A stretch of 64,000 bases of DNA from Sesamum alatum (GCA_034509735.1 JACGWO010000005.1:15365264-15429263), one strand, 5' to 3'. Counted from the stretch's first letter, positions 1-12,180 are shown. Notes: a model not told the origin generated them from the sequence alone. Translations and numbers: made by a program.

Positions 1-1364
1 GCACCATTATCCAATGTTTGGTGTGAATATTTTGAATGTAATTTCTGCATTTATTTTATGGTATGGGATATCATGGATATTTGAATAGCATGTTTTACGT
101 GGGATATGTCTTTATGCTATTTGTGTTAATTGGATTGACGAAGGATGATCACAAAGCCCCTAGACCGCATGTATGGTTTATTTATATTTATTTATTGGGT
201 TGTGGCCTGTGTGCCTCTTTATTCTCCTCTCTCTCTCTCTCTCTCTCTCTTCTAGTTGCCTTGGAATAATAAGGTTTGCTCTCTCCCTCCTAATGTACTC
301 CCCCCAAATGTTTAATTGGGGTTTCTTATTTCATGATGTAATGAGAGTAGAATTAGTGGTGAGGTTTTATTTTTGTAAATAAAAGCTGCAAGAGAAGACA
401 AGCCCAAGGTGTTGGAGGCCCGTGGAGGTGGCCATCAGATGGCCTACGAAGGATCCATGGAGAAGGAGCCCGGTGTAGGCCCAAGATGGAGAGCCCAAGA
501 AGATAAAGAGGACTTACAAGGCCCATTGCATGTAATGGGTTATTAAATCTTGTAATAGCATAGGGCCTACCCTTAGATTGACCATAGATCCACTGCGGGC
601 TCAGTGGGTCACATAGGTTTGGGCTTGTGATCATCCTACAGGGGGGTGCTAGGCTTTATTTTGCATGCGATGCATTTTATATGCTTATGATTATTCTATA
701 TGCTTTATGTATGGTTGCATTTATGCTTAGAATATTTATGCTATAATGCATGCAAAACACGTAATATGTGATGAGGTCTCGTTCTATCAAAACTCTCACT
801 TGGTTGAACCAAGTTAAATATAGACCCTTGATAAATGGACTAGGACTCTGGGAGTCTGTCCAAGCCTTCCATCCATGGCAAAAGTGAGGAAGGTCTTTTA
901 GGTCGATAGTGTGGTCTCACGAGTCGTGGCACGACTATCGTGCTTAACAGAAGCTGCACTTTGTCATGAACGAGGAGTAGACTACTATTACCTGTCTCAC
1001 GAGTTGTGGAGGTAGCAGTGGGTCTATGAATCGGTTGATGGGTCGGGTCTAACATCCAAATAACGTGATTCGCTTGGAGTCCTCCGGATCACGTGAAAGG
1101 GTGGGGCAATTATCTTGGAAATCTCGTGGAACGAGAATGGTATGGAATACCTCCCACTGGTTCTTTTCCCATGCGAACGTAAAAGCGGGGTATGGGGGAG
1201 ATCGCTGTGGATCCCAAGCCCACTAGGAAAGGATTTCCCAAAAACAACGTTTGAGAGTGCCGTGTTTTCGTAGAAATAGTGGGAGAGGTTAAGGACTAAA
1301 GACCGAGACTTAAACCTTAATATTACTTCATTCTGCTTATTATTTTCTATTCTATATATTGTGA
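1..1364 (+). mobile_element. Leader (5' untranslated region) of decayed copia element A, cut by the window edge
   Basis: This stretch matches the leader of element B (from about 8981 on) and, more distantly, the leader of the young element (from about 13800). Shared landmarks are a polypyrimidine tract ending in TCTAG (to 255), a stem arm GGATGATCACAAAGCCC (143-159) whose partner is at 621-636, and a small hairpin around CACTGCGGGCTCAGTG near 590-608. A gag-type start ATGTCTAAG follows at 1365. The part with the primer site and 5' LTR would lie left of the window. No protein is supported here; short reading frames are not shared in frame between copies. Confidence 0.8.
227..250 (+). repeat. 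(CT)n microsatellite in the element A leader
   Basis: An uninterrupted CT run of about 24 bases lies directly before TTCTAG. The copies at 9207-9228 and 14020-14042 have a shorter, interrupted pyrimidine tract at the same place, so the run probably expanded in copy A. Confidence 0.9.
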
Positions 1365-4300
1365 ATGTCTAAGAATCCACCAAACACATCACTAAGAGGC
1401 TTATTAAAAGGGAACCAATTACACGAATTAACTGCGAAATCTTAAGATGGTCTTAGATTTCCAGAACCTTAACTCACATATTGGATGAGGACGTTCCTCA
1501 GCCCTTGCCAGAGGGGTCGACAACTAAGGCAACGCTTGGCGTTCAAAAGTTGAAGGATGACCACCGGCAAGTAGGATATAATGATGTTGGTTCAAACTAT
1601 GCTTCGTTTGCATCATATGGTCTCGGACTAGCATGTAGGGTAAAATGCAACGAAGGCATTTTTGGAGCTACGATGACGGAAGGGATGTCTGTACAAAGAA
1701 CATGGAGTGATGATGCAATCCCTAGTGGAGAAGCTCAAAAGACCTCCACGTCAGTCTTGAAATAGAGATGTACATTGACATGGTCCTTCAAGTCTCTTCC
1801 TTCTTCCTACGAACCATTAATTATCAAATATGAACGAGCTTAGAAAAGATCTTCATAGATTGGTAATTATGTTGGTCTAGTACGAGGCAACGATTGCAAA
1901 ATTTGCGCCATCGGTACTAGTAGGAGAGGCTTCAACCTCCATAAGTGAAAGGCAAGGGTGCCAGACGCCAAAATAGGAAGAAGGGTAAGGTGACATCAAC
2001 TATTAAGCACTTCAAGTGCTGTTCCTTTACAACACAAGGTGGAGGTAAAGGAAAGAGCAAAAGGTTCAAGTAGTCAAGTTCATAGATTTTTAAGAACGTA
2101 AGCATCCACTGTCGTAAAGAGGGCCATTGGAAAAGGGAGTATCCTAAACCTCTCTCCAATGTAGGTAAAATTTGATATTGAGTATTGACATGATCACTTT
2201 TACTCTATTTGGTATTTGATACCGTTCCTATCACTAATCTGCGGGTGGTTTGCAGAAAGTGAATAAGGACTTAAAAGCCAAGAACAGTTCTAGGATTCAA
2301 CAATGGCAAGATCCATTGCTGAAAAGGACTAGAGACTTGTTAGGCCCATAATCGTGATCATGTTAGGATAATACAGGAATTACGTACTCTAGCATGATCA
2401 AAAGTATGTCTCTTTGTTGGACAAAGGTTTTATTTCATACATATTTGATCAACAAAATTATTGAATATTGATTCATGTTTGCTAGTAGTTACACGTAAAT
2501 TCCTAGAATATCATCCCATAAAAGGTTTATGGATACTCAAAATTCAAATTATCTAAATGGATTAATCAAGACTAACTTACAAATTTGGCATCTGCAACAG
2601 CTAGGATGTTTCCTCTTATTAAAAGATAAGTAAATTGGAAAGTTCGATGAATCTAGAAATAGATGATTTGAATCAACTAAATTTACAAGTCTTTTATGAA
2701 GAAGAAAGTCCCAAAGCTCTTTGTTGGACAAAGTAGGCTTGCTAAATAGTCTATTGGAAGGGAGCCAATAAGAGAACTGTAGGTTACTAATACACAAGAC
2801 CATAAGAGGGTTCAAAAGTCTAAAGGTCCCACAGGAGGTTTGGGAATTAGACTTAAGGAGGTGAACCATAAATGGTTGCAAAATTAAACCTGTTTCGATA
2901 GGATCGAAAAGGCCGTGTATTTAGTGGGAGCTCTTGAGCATCCAAATTGAGAATGGAATTTTCAATGAAATGTTTCCTGTAAAGGCCAAGTATGATGGTC
3001 TCTGATAAAGGGAACGATCGAGCGTCGTTGGACGAAGATCGAACGAAGTTTCACCAAATTACCTTAGCTCGTGAAGACGAAGACTCGAAAATTGCCAACG
3101 TAAGGAACGTGGCACTTTGCTAGGAGTCACACACAAGGAACCATGGTTTGGCAAGCCTGTGTCCGACAAAGTCCTTGAGCATGTAGAAGGATCATACATG
3201 CATCAAGGGACTAGTGGGAGACAAATTAGACTCGGTGTCTGATTTGTACAAGTTTATGATAGAATAATACTAACTTTGCTTATAATCGCATTTCTTAAAT
3301 TGATCATATTCCAGTCCCCTTAAGAACGAGCCCAAATGTCGTAAGAGGTACGAGTGATCGGGATATGTTCGGTCAAAATTGGATAGAAATCCAAATGACC
3401 TGCGGAACGTGATGTTGGACATTGGAGTAGGATTTATGGAGAGGAGCAATAGAATCCGCTAGGAAATTCAAACAAGGTTTTGAACACCGCATAACTGGAA
3501 TATTCGTTTAGATGAGCTCATACGGTGCATAACTCGGTCTTAAATGATATAGGTGATCAGTGGGAGTAGAAATGGTGTTTCAAGTGTTTAAGTGTGCAAT
3601 GTCTTGATTCATGGATGAATTCAAGGCATTAGGAATCACTAAAACACAAACCGTAACTCACGAAAATTCTCCATGATAATTTAGGGTTCCCACATACATA
3701 TCATGAATTGAGCTTTTCAAAGACTAAGTCATGGTAGACTGATGAGAAAAAACTCATATATGTAGAGGGACAAATTGTTCGAGACTCAGTCATGATAAGA
3801 CTTATGAGAAAGCTTAGATACTATGAATAAAACATCAAGTCGTTCGAGACTTAGTCACGGTGGACTAATGAGAAGGCTTGGATGTTGAATATCCCCACGT
3901 CTTAACCCTAGGTAAACATACGATATGTTTACTCGGTGCATAGGAATCTATGTTGAGTGTGCTTTTTGCATGACTCAACAGAAATCGATAATGCACTGAG
4001 GGGTTGAAGACAACAATCAAGAACGATCCTTAGTACCTGAATAAGGACTAAAGATGTGTTCATGATGCACCGTCTGTTGAGAGTTGCTTTGGAAGGCTAA
4101 AGCGATACTAGCTTCCAGAGAATAAGTGAAAACCAGTTAGTCTCAAAGGTATGCACAGTCAGGCCCAATGACGAGTGCATCGGATAGTGGTCACTGATGA
4201 AGACCGCGTCCATAGGATGGCCGTGGCGCCTAGCACGGCCAAGCCATGTTCGCCTATATGGCAGGCAACTTGGCTATGGGAGTATTGGCACGAGATCTCA

Positions 4301-4498
4301 TCACAAGATCCACGAAAATATTCTTAGACAACCACCATCTCTAGAAGGCAATGGTCGATAGAGGTAACACGGTTAGACCGTATTGCTTCGCAAGGAAATA
4401 TAAGCGGACTCACAATACCTTAGTCGGTATCGTAGATTACTCATAATCAGAGGATTCTAAACAAAGGGGGTAATTGACTTAATGGTCAAGTGGGAGAT
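1365..4498 (+). pseudogene. Decayed copia gag-pol of element A
   Basis: Scattered collinear blocks match the young element's polyprotein, but no long frame survives. Visible remnants are the start ATGTCTAAG (1365), a gag block around 1481-1765, a zinc-knuckle remnant reading HCRKEGHWKRE near 2104-2150, a pre-integrase block resembling KPFVGQSRLA near 2700-2750, an integrase C-terminal remnant near 3120-3240, an RT remnant resembling SWNIRFDEV near 3490-3530, and RNase H remnants at about 4040-4480. Start to polypurine tract is about 3.1 kb here against 4.05 kb in the young element, so coding blocks are missing, chiefly between integrase and RT. It is dead as a protein gene. Element B shows the same pattern of losses. 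Confidence 0.85.
4487..4498 (+). other. Polypurine tract of element A
   Basis: AAGTGGGAGAT immediately precedes the LTR start TGTTAG. The same tract sits before the 3' LTR of the young element and, in reverse, beside the LTRs of C and E. In this class it primes plus-strand DNA synthesis. Confidence 0.8.
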
Positions 4499-4758
4499 TG
4501 TTAGAATAGGTGACCAGAAAGTCAATGGTATTGGCTGTTCTGAGAATCATTCGTCAATCTGTGAACAAGTAATATTATGTTAATGAATGTAGTAAGGATT
4601 CACAGGCATGAGTTAGTTGTACTTACTGTGTTAGAATAGGTGACCAGAAAGTCAATGGTATTGGCTGTTCTGAGAACCATTCGTCAATCTGTGAACAAGT
4701 AATATTATGTTAATGAATGTAGTAAGGATTCATAGGCATGAGTTTGTTGTACTTACTG
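4499..4758 (+). repeat. 130-bp tandem duplication of the LTR-2 start
   Basis: 4499-4628 and 4629-4758 are near-identical. Each runs from TGTTAGAATAGG to ACTTACTG, with a few substitutions such as GAGAATCATT versus GAGAACCATT. Copy B (23870) has a single unit, so the duplication arose after A and B separated or was lost from B. Confidence 0.9.
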
Positions 4759-5852
4759 CTTGCATCGTTACGATGTCACAACAAACGCCCACAGACTGAA
4801 ATGACGTTTCGGGAAATTGGAACTACGCTTGGAGGTAGGTTCATGAAATCAGTTTCGCCGAATCAGTCTGAAATACTCCAAGTCAAAGGAATCTCGAGAC
4901 AGGGCATCGAGAATCCATTTGAGACTTGCACTAAGCATCTGCTGTCGTGTTTCATCGACGGGTGACGAGGATCGTCTAAGCAGTGTTAGTGGGTCGGCTT
5001 GCTGGGGAGCCGCCGACTGAGGTGACTCGCGGGAATCGTCATATAGAAGCTACTCGGGCTTGGTCGGTATGACTTGTATTCCCGGTTCCGATAGTACGGG
5101 ATTAGTCCTCGGACTTGAGGATCACGGCAGTCCCCTACATACTAAGGTTGTATCTTGGATCTGGTGAAATTTGACCGATTATATTACATGGTCATCATAA
5201 GCCTCGTCCAGTGCAGTCGGAGAATGTAAGAACGGTGTATTCCAAGATAGGATTTGTCCCCTGTCAAAGGATATGACAGCAAGATCTCCTATGCGCTCGG
5301 AGATAGTTTAGACTCACAAAGTCTATGGCCATAGCACTTGATGTAGTGGGAAAGGATTTCCTACGTCGAGTTAAACCTATCTCGAGCATTATGCATAGTT
5401 GCCTAGTCAACGATGGGAACGACCCCTAGACTAAAGGGCGGGAGACAGGCGACAGTAGGACCGTACCCGTACGTATCGAGCGTCGGTAGGACCGCACCTG
5501 CGTATAACTTGGAGCCTAAATGTTCACACCATAAATTCACCTAGTCTCTAGTGCCATGGACCGTTGCTAGATGGCCACCCATGGTAACGGACTACTTTGG
5601 TTATAAAATAACAAAAAGTAGGTCCAAGTCTAGCTGAAAGGTGAACCTAAAGAGTCACACCCGCTACACCAAATGAAAGGGAATTAATTTGGAATTAATT
5701 CCGGGAGAAGGTTTAATTTAATGGAATTAAATTATACTTCTTGGAGATTCAAGCCTTGATGAATTATTTGGAATAATCGGGCTTGAGTTCATAAATTAGA
5801 TTTATGAATTTTATAAAGCATGGGCTTTCCTTTTTATTAGATTAAAAGGGTG

Positions 5853-6137
5853 AATTAATTAATTAGTGGGCTTGGTATATTAAATAGGATTTAATAGAAA
5901 GTCCATGCGACTATTTAATTTAGAATTAAATAATCCCATTCTATGAAATTAATTAATGGGCTTGGTATATTAAATAGGATTTAATATAAAGTCCATGGGA
6001 CTATTTAATTTAGAATTAAATAAGTCCTTTCCATTAATTAATTAATGGGCTTAGTATATTAAATATGATTTAATATAAAGTCCATGGGAATATTTAATTT
6101 AGAATTAAATAGGCCCATTCCATAAAGCCCATCAAAA
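5853..6137 (+). repeat. Three tandem ~89-bp repeats inside LTR-2
   Basis: Three AT-rich units each contain GGGCTTGGTATATTAAATA (or GGGCTTAG...) followed by a TTTAATTTAGAATTAAAT motif. They are repeated at 25127-25408 in copy B. The truncated LTR at 26145-28169 has only about two units (27240-27420). Confidence 0.85.
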
Positions 6138-6296
6138 TGGATGGACAAGATTTGATCTAGAGAATGATGAGATGAAGGGCCATGATTAATTTGACTTAAT
6201 CAAAGCCTAATTTGACTAGGATTTGACTAGGTCAAAATCCTAGTCAAAGTGTGTCTCTTTGGAAGAGTTTGAGAAGGAATAGGAAATTCCATCTTC

Positions 6297-6304
6297 TATA
6301 AATA
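6297..6304 (+). promoter_or_regulatory. Probable TATA box of LTR-2
   Basis: TATAAATA lies after a CCATCTTC block and before a pyrimidine-rich tract, the expected place for the U3/R boundary. The same motif is at 25571-25578 and 27593-27600 in the other LTR-2 copies. The position is inferred, not measured. Confidence 0.55.
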
Positions 6305-6716
6305 CTCAAAAACCACACACTCACACCTAGTATTCTCTACAACTCTCATCTCTCATCTCTCTCAAGGTTTTTTCGTCCATCCCCTTGTTTTCTCTCCAAG
6401 AATTATACTTTGTTCTTCTTGATTTTATTCAAGTTAAGAACATAAGAGACATTGATTGCGTTAATTCATAGCGTGTATCGATGTCTCTTCTCCCCAAAAT
6501 AATTTCTTGCTAGCACAAGGGTTGTTTGCTTTCCGGTGGAGCGAGTGAGATGATTTAGAGGGTCTCTTCTTTGAGATCTTGGTGCAAAACGGGGAACAAT
6601 GCATGTAGCCGAAACGAAGACAAAACTACAACTGTGGTAGGTTCTTTAATTTCATTTTTCGGTTTCAATTCTATGGCCTCCATGTTGTGTTTTATTGAAC
6701 ATGAGATACACCGAAT

Positions 6717-6851
6717 GCCCGGGAGAATCAAGGGCACACCCCTTGATTCGTTTATGTATGTTATGCATGATTTAAATTCCATTTAATTATGCTTTGTAAT
6801 TTTTATTACGCACTATTTCGCGCTTCCGCTATTCGCGTTCATCTCCCGGGC
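6717..6851 (+). other. Predicted RNA structure in LTR-2 R/U5: CACAC-loop hairpin inside a closing stem
   Basis: The hairpin GAATCAAGGG-CACAC-CCCTTGATTC (6725-6749) is perfect over 10 pairs. A second stem pairs GCCCGGGAG (6717-6725) with CTCCCGGGC (6843-6851), 9 of 9; the two share base 6725. The same arrangement with different stem bases occurs in the other LTR families, which argues for selection on the RNA fold. Confidence 0.7.
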
Positions 6852-6870
6852 CGATCCACATAATCTTTCA

Positions 6871-7967
6871 TACTGCTTGTCACAATAAATGCCCACAAAC
6901 TGAAATAACATTTCGGGAAATTGAAACTACGCTTGGAGGTAGGTTCATGAAATCAGTTTCGCCGAATCGGTCTGAAATACTCCAAGTCAAAGGAATCTCG
7001 AGACAGGGCATCGAGAATCCATTCGAGACTTGCACTAAGCATCTGCAGTCACATTTCATCGACAAGTGACTAGGCTTGTCCATGCAGTGTTAGTGGGTTA
7101 GCCAACTGGGTGGCTGCTGACTGAGGTGACTCGCGGGAATCGTCATATGGAAGCCACTTGGGCTTGGTCGGTATGACTCATATTCCCGATTCTGATAGTA
7201 TGGGATTAGTCCTCAGACTTGAGGATCACGGCAGTCCCCTACATACTAAGGCTGTATGTGAAATTTGACCGGTTATATTACATGATCATCATAAGCCTCA
7301 TCCAGTGCAGTCGGAGTATGTAAGAACAGTGTATTCCAAGATAGGATCTGTCCCCTGTCAAAGGATATGACAGCGAGATGTCCTATGCGCTCGGAGATGG
7401 TTTAGACTCACAAAGTCTATGGCCGTAGCACTTGATGTAGTGGGAAAGGATTTCCTACGTCGATTTAAACCTATCTCGAGCATTATGCATAGTTGCCTAG
7501 TCAAGGATGGGAACCGACGCCCAATTCCATGCCCTAGACTAAAGGCCGGGAGACCGGCGACAGTAGGACCGTACCAGTACGTATCGAGCGACAGTAGGAC
7601 CGTACCTGCATATAACTCGAAACCTAAATGTCACACCATAAATTCACCTAGTCTCTAGTGCCATGGACCGTTGCTAGATGGCCACCCATGATAACGGACT
7701 ACTTTGGTTATGAAATAACAACAAGTAGGTTCAAGTCTAGCTGAAAGGTGAACCTAAAGAGTCACACCCGCTACACCAAATGAAAGGAAATTAATTTGGA
7801 ATTAATTCCGGGAGAAGGTTTAATTTAATGGAATTAAATTATACTTATTGGAGATTTAAGCCTCGATGAATTATTTGGAATAATCGGGCTTGAGTTCATA
7901 AATTAGATTTATGAATTTTATAAAGCATGGGCTTTCCTTTTTATTAGATTAAAAGGGTGAATTTATT
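6871..7967 (+). repeat. Truncated second LTR-2 joined to the first
   Basis: Directly after the CTTTCA end of the first LTR, TACTGCTTGTCACAATAAATG resumes about 120 bases into an LTR-2. It continues to about 7967, where it breaks into element B leader sequence (TATGTGCGTTTAAGCATG). The end of this LTR and the primer site of B are deleted. The same LTR-LTR junction is found at 26144/26145. Confidence 0.85.
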
Positions 7968-10344
7968 AGTTTATGAATTCTATGTGCTATGTGCGTTTAA
8001 GCATGATAAACGTGTTTTAATTTACGTTTATAGTATGTTTATCGTAGATATTTATTGGCATTTAATTTTGCATGGAATTTTGGATCTTGGTTTTCTTGAA
8101 TATATATATACATGTTGTAGGGTTTAATTTATCTTGTGGTTCAGAAATAGCATGAAAAAGTCGAAAAAGAGTGAAAAAACGGCGAACCGGCAGCAGCAGC
8201 ACGCTGGCCGCGCGTGCAGGCAGGGGCCTGCGCGCGCCCGGCCAGCGCGCCCAGCGCGCGCGCTGTGCCGGCCGCGCGCGTGTAGGCAGGGCCTGTGCGC
8301 GCCCGGCCAGCGCGGGCAGCGTGCGCGGACAGCGCGCGCGCGGCCGGCATGCCGCCTGCGCGCGTGCGCGCGCGCGCTGGGCGCGCACACGGCATGCGCT
8401 GGGCGGGCGCGCGCGCGCCTGGCCGGCCGGCTGTGCCGTTTTCCGTTTCTCTCCCGTTTTTTAGCTCGTTTTTCAAAACTGTTTTTACTGAATTATTTTA
8501 ATGATATTTTCTGCATTATTTTGAACCCGTTGACTTAGAATATTTATTTTTTGAGATTTGGAATTTCCTAAAATAAATATTGCTTGGTTGATGAGGAAAG
8601 GGTTTCCTAACAAGATTTAATTTTTGCAATGGTTGCACCAATGATCAAAATTCATATGTGAAATTTCGCAATAATTTCTGCGTTTTATGATGTTGGACAT
8701 CATGGTTGTTTTATGGCTTGAGTATGAGTAGATCTTGACATGTATTAATATTGCACAAATTGTTGGATTTTGGAATTCTTGAATAAATGGGCATATTCTT
8801 GAATTGTTGATTTTATTGTTTCAGAAAAATTTGATTTTTCTGTATAATTCTGGGAATTTTTCTGAATTTATTAACTTGGGGCATTTTAATTTTGGTTGAG
8901 ATTTTGTATTTCATAGAACTAATATTGCCTTGTTAATTATGGGAAAGGATTTTCCAAGAAAAATCGTTGTGCATAGGTTGCACCATTATCCTATATTTGG
9001 TGTGAATATTTTACATGTAATTTCTACATTTATTTTATGGTATGGATTATCATGGATGTTGGTATAGCATATTTTACGTGGGATATGTATTTGTGCTATT
9101 TGTGTTAATTGATTTGACAAAGGATGATCACAAAGCCCCTGGACCGCGTGTATGGTTTATTTATATTTATTTGTTTGTTGGGTTGTGGCATGTGTGCCTC
9201 TTTATTTTCCTCTCTGTCTCTCTTCTAGTTGCCTTGAAATAATAAGGCTTTCTCTCTCCCTCCTAATGTACTCCCCCCAAATGTTTAATTGGGGTTTCTT
9301 ATTTTATGATGTAATGAGAGTAGAATTAGTGGTGAGGTTTTATTCTTTTTGCAAATAAAAGCTGCAAGAGAAGACAAGCCCAAGGTGTTGGAGGCCCATG
9401 GAGGTTGCCATCAGATGGCCTACGGAGGATCCATGGAGAAGAAGCCCGGTGTAGGCCCACGATGGAGAGCCCAAGAAGATAAAGAGGACTTACAAGGCCC
9501 ATTGCATGTAATGGGTTATTAAAGCTTGTAATAGCATAGGGCCTACCCTTAGATTGACCATAGATCCACTGCGGGCTCAGTGGGTCGCATAGGTTTGGAC
9601 TTGTGATCATCCTACAGGGGCGTGCTAGGATTTATTTTGCATGCGATGCGTATTATATGCTTATGATTATTCTATATGCTTTATGTATGATTACATTCAC
9701 GCTTAGAATATTTCTGCCATAACGCATGCAATGCAATACTTAATATGTGATGAGGTCTCGTTCTATCAAAACTCTCACTTGGTTGAACCAAGTTAAATAT
9801 AGACCCTTAATAAATGGACTAGGACTCTGGGAGTCTGTCCAAGCTTTCCATCCATGGCAAAAGTGAGGAACATCTTTTAGGTCGATAGCGTGGTCTCATG
9901 AGTCGTGGCACGACTATCGTGCTTAAAAGAAGCTGCACTTTGTCATGAACGATGAGTAGACTGCTGTTACTTGTCTCACGAGTCGTGGAGGTAGCAGTGA
10001 GTCTATGAATCGGTTGATTGGGTCGGGTCTAACGCCCGAATAACGTGATTCGCTTGGAGTCCTCGGATCACGTGAAAGGGTGAGGCAATTATCTTGGGAA
10101 TCTCGTGGAACGAGAATGGTATGGAATACCTCCCACGGGTTCTTTTCCCATGCGAATCGTAAAAGCGGGGTATGGGGGAGATCGTTGTGGGTCCTGAACC
10201 CACTAGGAAAGGATTTCCCGAAAACAACGTTTGAGAGTGCCGTGTTTTCGTAGAAATAGTGGGAGAGGTTAAGGACTAAAGACCGAGACTTAACCAAAAT
10301 ATTACTTCATTCTGCTTATTGTTTTCTGTTTTATATATTTGTGA
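7968..10344 (+). mobile_element. Leader of decayed copia element B
   Basis: It begins just downstream of where the primer site should be (compare 12798 onward in the young element) and contains a GC-rich island (8185-8445). It then matches 1-1364 (element A leader) from 8981 on. The long-range stem arms are at 9122-9138 and 9597-9612, and the pyrimidine tract ends TCTAG at 9228. No coding is supported: arginine/alanine-rich frames over the GC island follow from base composition. Confidence 0.8.
8185..8445 (+). repeat. GC-rich hairpin-forming island in the B leader
   Basis: An abrupt GC-rich block with long alternating GCGCGC runs lies in AT-rich DNA. Two tandem units of about 65 bases (from 8203 and 8268) each form a hairpin with a conserved tip, AGGC-AGG(G)-GCCT, on stems made of GCGCGC and GGCC. 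The corresponding island of the young element is at 12991-13590. Confidence 0.8.
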
Positions 10345-10786
10345 ATGTCTAAGAATCCACCAAACACATCACTAAGAGACTCATTAAAAGGGAACCAATT
10401 ACACGAATTGACTGCGAAATCTTAAAATGGTCTTAGATTTCTAGAACCTTAACTCACATAACCGGATGAGGACGTTCCTCAGCCCTTGCCGGAGGGGTCG
10501 ACAACTAAGGCAATGCTTGGCGTTCAAAAGTTGAAGGATGACCACCGACAAGTAGGATATAATGATGTTGGCTCAAACTATGCTTCATTTGCATCATGTC
10601 TATATGGTCTTGGACCAGCATATGGGGTAAAATGCAACGAAGGTATGTTTGGAGCTAAGATGATGGAAGGATGTCGGTACAAAGAACATGGAGTGATAAT
10701 GCAATCCCTAGTGGAGAAGCTCAAAAGACCTCCACGTCAGTCTTGAAAAAAGAGACGTACATTGACATGATCGTTCAGTCTCTTCC
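10345..10786 (+). pseudogene. Decayed copia gag of element B, first part
   Basis: The start ATGTCTAAG at 10345 and the block at 10486-10746 (resembling PLPEGST in the young gag) match element A nearly base for base. It ends in a remnant of gag residues YIDMIVQSLP, where the young element inserted. It resumes at 21185. Confidence 0.85.
10782..10786 (+). other. Target-site duplication, left copy (cttcc)
   Basis: CTTCC directly precedes the 5' LTR and is repeated directly after the 3' LTR at 21180-21184. The host gag reading resumes across it, which confirms the insertion. Confidence 0.95.
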
Positions 10787-11670
10787 TGTTAGAATAGGTG
10801 ACCATGTAAGCCAATTTTGGCGGGTATATGTAACCTATGTCTAGACAATTATAGGTGTTTGATAAATCATTAATGAATAAAGAAGTGAATTTCATTTGGC
10901 ATCACTTTGTTTGTGTTCACTTATATTTGTTTTCCATATCTGTTCACTACGCAAACAAAGCCCACGGACTGAGAATCAATTTGGGGGACTGGGACTACGC
11001 TTGGAGGTAGGTCCATGGAATCAGTCTTCCCGAATCAGTCCGGAAATCTCCAAGTCAAGGAATCCCGAAAATGGGTACCGGGATTCCATTTGAGACTTGC
11101 ACTAAGCACCTGCTGTCGTGTTTCATCGACGGGTGACGAGGGTCGTCTAAGCAGTGTTAGTGGTTAGCATGCTAGGACGCAGCTGACTGAGGTGACTCGC
11201 GGGAACCGTCTTACGGAGGACCTTGAGTATGGTCAGCAAGGTATGACGTGTATTCCCGGTTCCAACGGTACAGGTCAAGTCCTTTGACTTGAGGAATTGC
11301 TGAGTTTACCTGTACATCAGGCTGTATCTTAGATATGGTGAGAGATTGCCAGAATTCCCTTTGGTAGTCATAAGCCATGTCTAGTGCAGTTCTGGTGTGC
11401 AAAGTGACAGTAGTTTCAAGAAAGGATCTGTCTCCTGTCAATAGGTTTTTGGCAGTTGAGTCTCATGTATACTCTAGGTCTTGTCCCTAAAACTGTGGCC
11501 ACAGTGACTGAACAGAAGGAAGGATTCCTTTGCGGCGTTTAGTGAGGACAGACCGACACTTAGGTCCAAAATGGGTACCTGCATTTTCCGTGCCCTAGAC
11601 TCTAAGTGATGAGACCGAAGACAGAAGGACAAGTGTACTGTTAGAGCCTAAATGTTCATCCCTGAATATT

Positions 11671-11784
11671 TCACCTAGTCTCTAGTGCCATGGACCGTTG
11701 CTAGATGGCCACCCATGGTAACGGAAGGATTCTAGGAATCCGACCAAGTCTAGCTGAAAGGTGAACCTAAAGAGTCACACACTA
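11671..11784 (+). other. Cross-family conserved U3 block
   Basis: The stretch beginning CACCTAGTCTCTAGTGCCAT, through CCGTTGCTAGATGGCCACCC, to GTGAACCTAAAGAGTCACAC is almost unchanged in all six LTR families of this window. Other copies are at about 5539-5670, 34029-34140, 53216-53325 and, on the other strand, 49495-49665 and 46248-46370. The flanking bases differ strongly. The function is unknown. Confidence 0.8.
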
Positions 11785-12180
11785 TCCACACACATTTAGA
11801 TATTTAATTAGGAATTAAATATTGGAGTGAAGGAATGATTAAATTGGATTTAATCGGGTCCTTTATTTTTCTTGGAGAAATAATTCCTTCTATTAGATAT
11901 AAGGAATTAAATTGATAAATTAGATTTATCAAAGGGATTTATTTAATGGGCTTAAATAATATTTACATTTATTTTAGCCTCTTGGAAATATTTAAATAGG
12001 TTTTAAATATTTCATTAAATTAAATTAAATCAACGGTTGAGATCAATGGGAGAGATGGATGGCTAGGATTGTTTTGACTAGGTCAAAACACTACTTTGAC
12101 TAGGACTTTGACTAGGTCAAAAATCCTAGTCAAATTAGAGTTCTTAAAAGAGGAGTTTAAAGAGGATTAAACTCCTCTTC

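Larger units (their letters stand above)
4629..6870 (+). repeat. LTR-2 long terminal repeat following element A
   Basis: It starts TGTTAGAATAGGTGACCAGAAAG and ends CCGATCCACATAATCTTTCA, the TG...CA boundaries of a copia LTR of about 2.24 kb. It matches 23870-26144 closely. It contains the cross-family U3 block near 5539-5670, three 89-bp repeats (5853-6137), a TATA-like TATAAATA at 6297-6304 and the hairpin at 6725-6749. No protein is encoded. Confidence 0.92.

Noticed and set aside
5853..6137. CRISPR-like direct repeats
   Set aside because: Three contiguous AT-rich units without unique spacers, inside a plant LTR.
7419..7658. Frames shared by LTR-2 copies (also at 26703-26936)
   Set aside because: They lie in U3 of the LTR and are broken in the sister copies at 5330 and 24600, so coding is not supported.
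10896..11093. 65-codon frame inside LTR-1, repeated at 19300-19497
   Set aside because: Identical because the LTRs are nearly identical copies. It is disrupted in the other LTR-1 copies and has no known domain.
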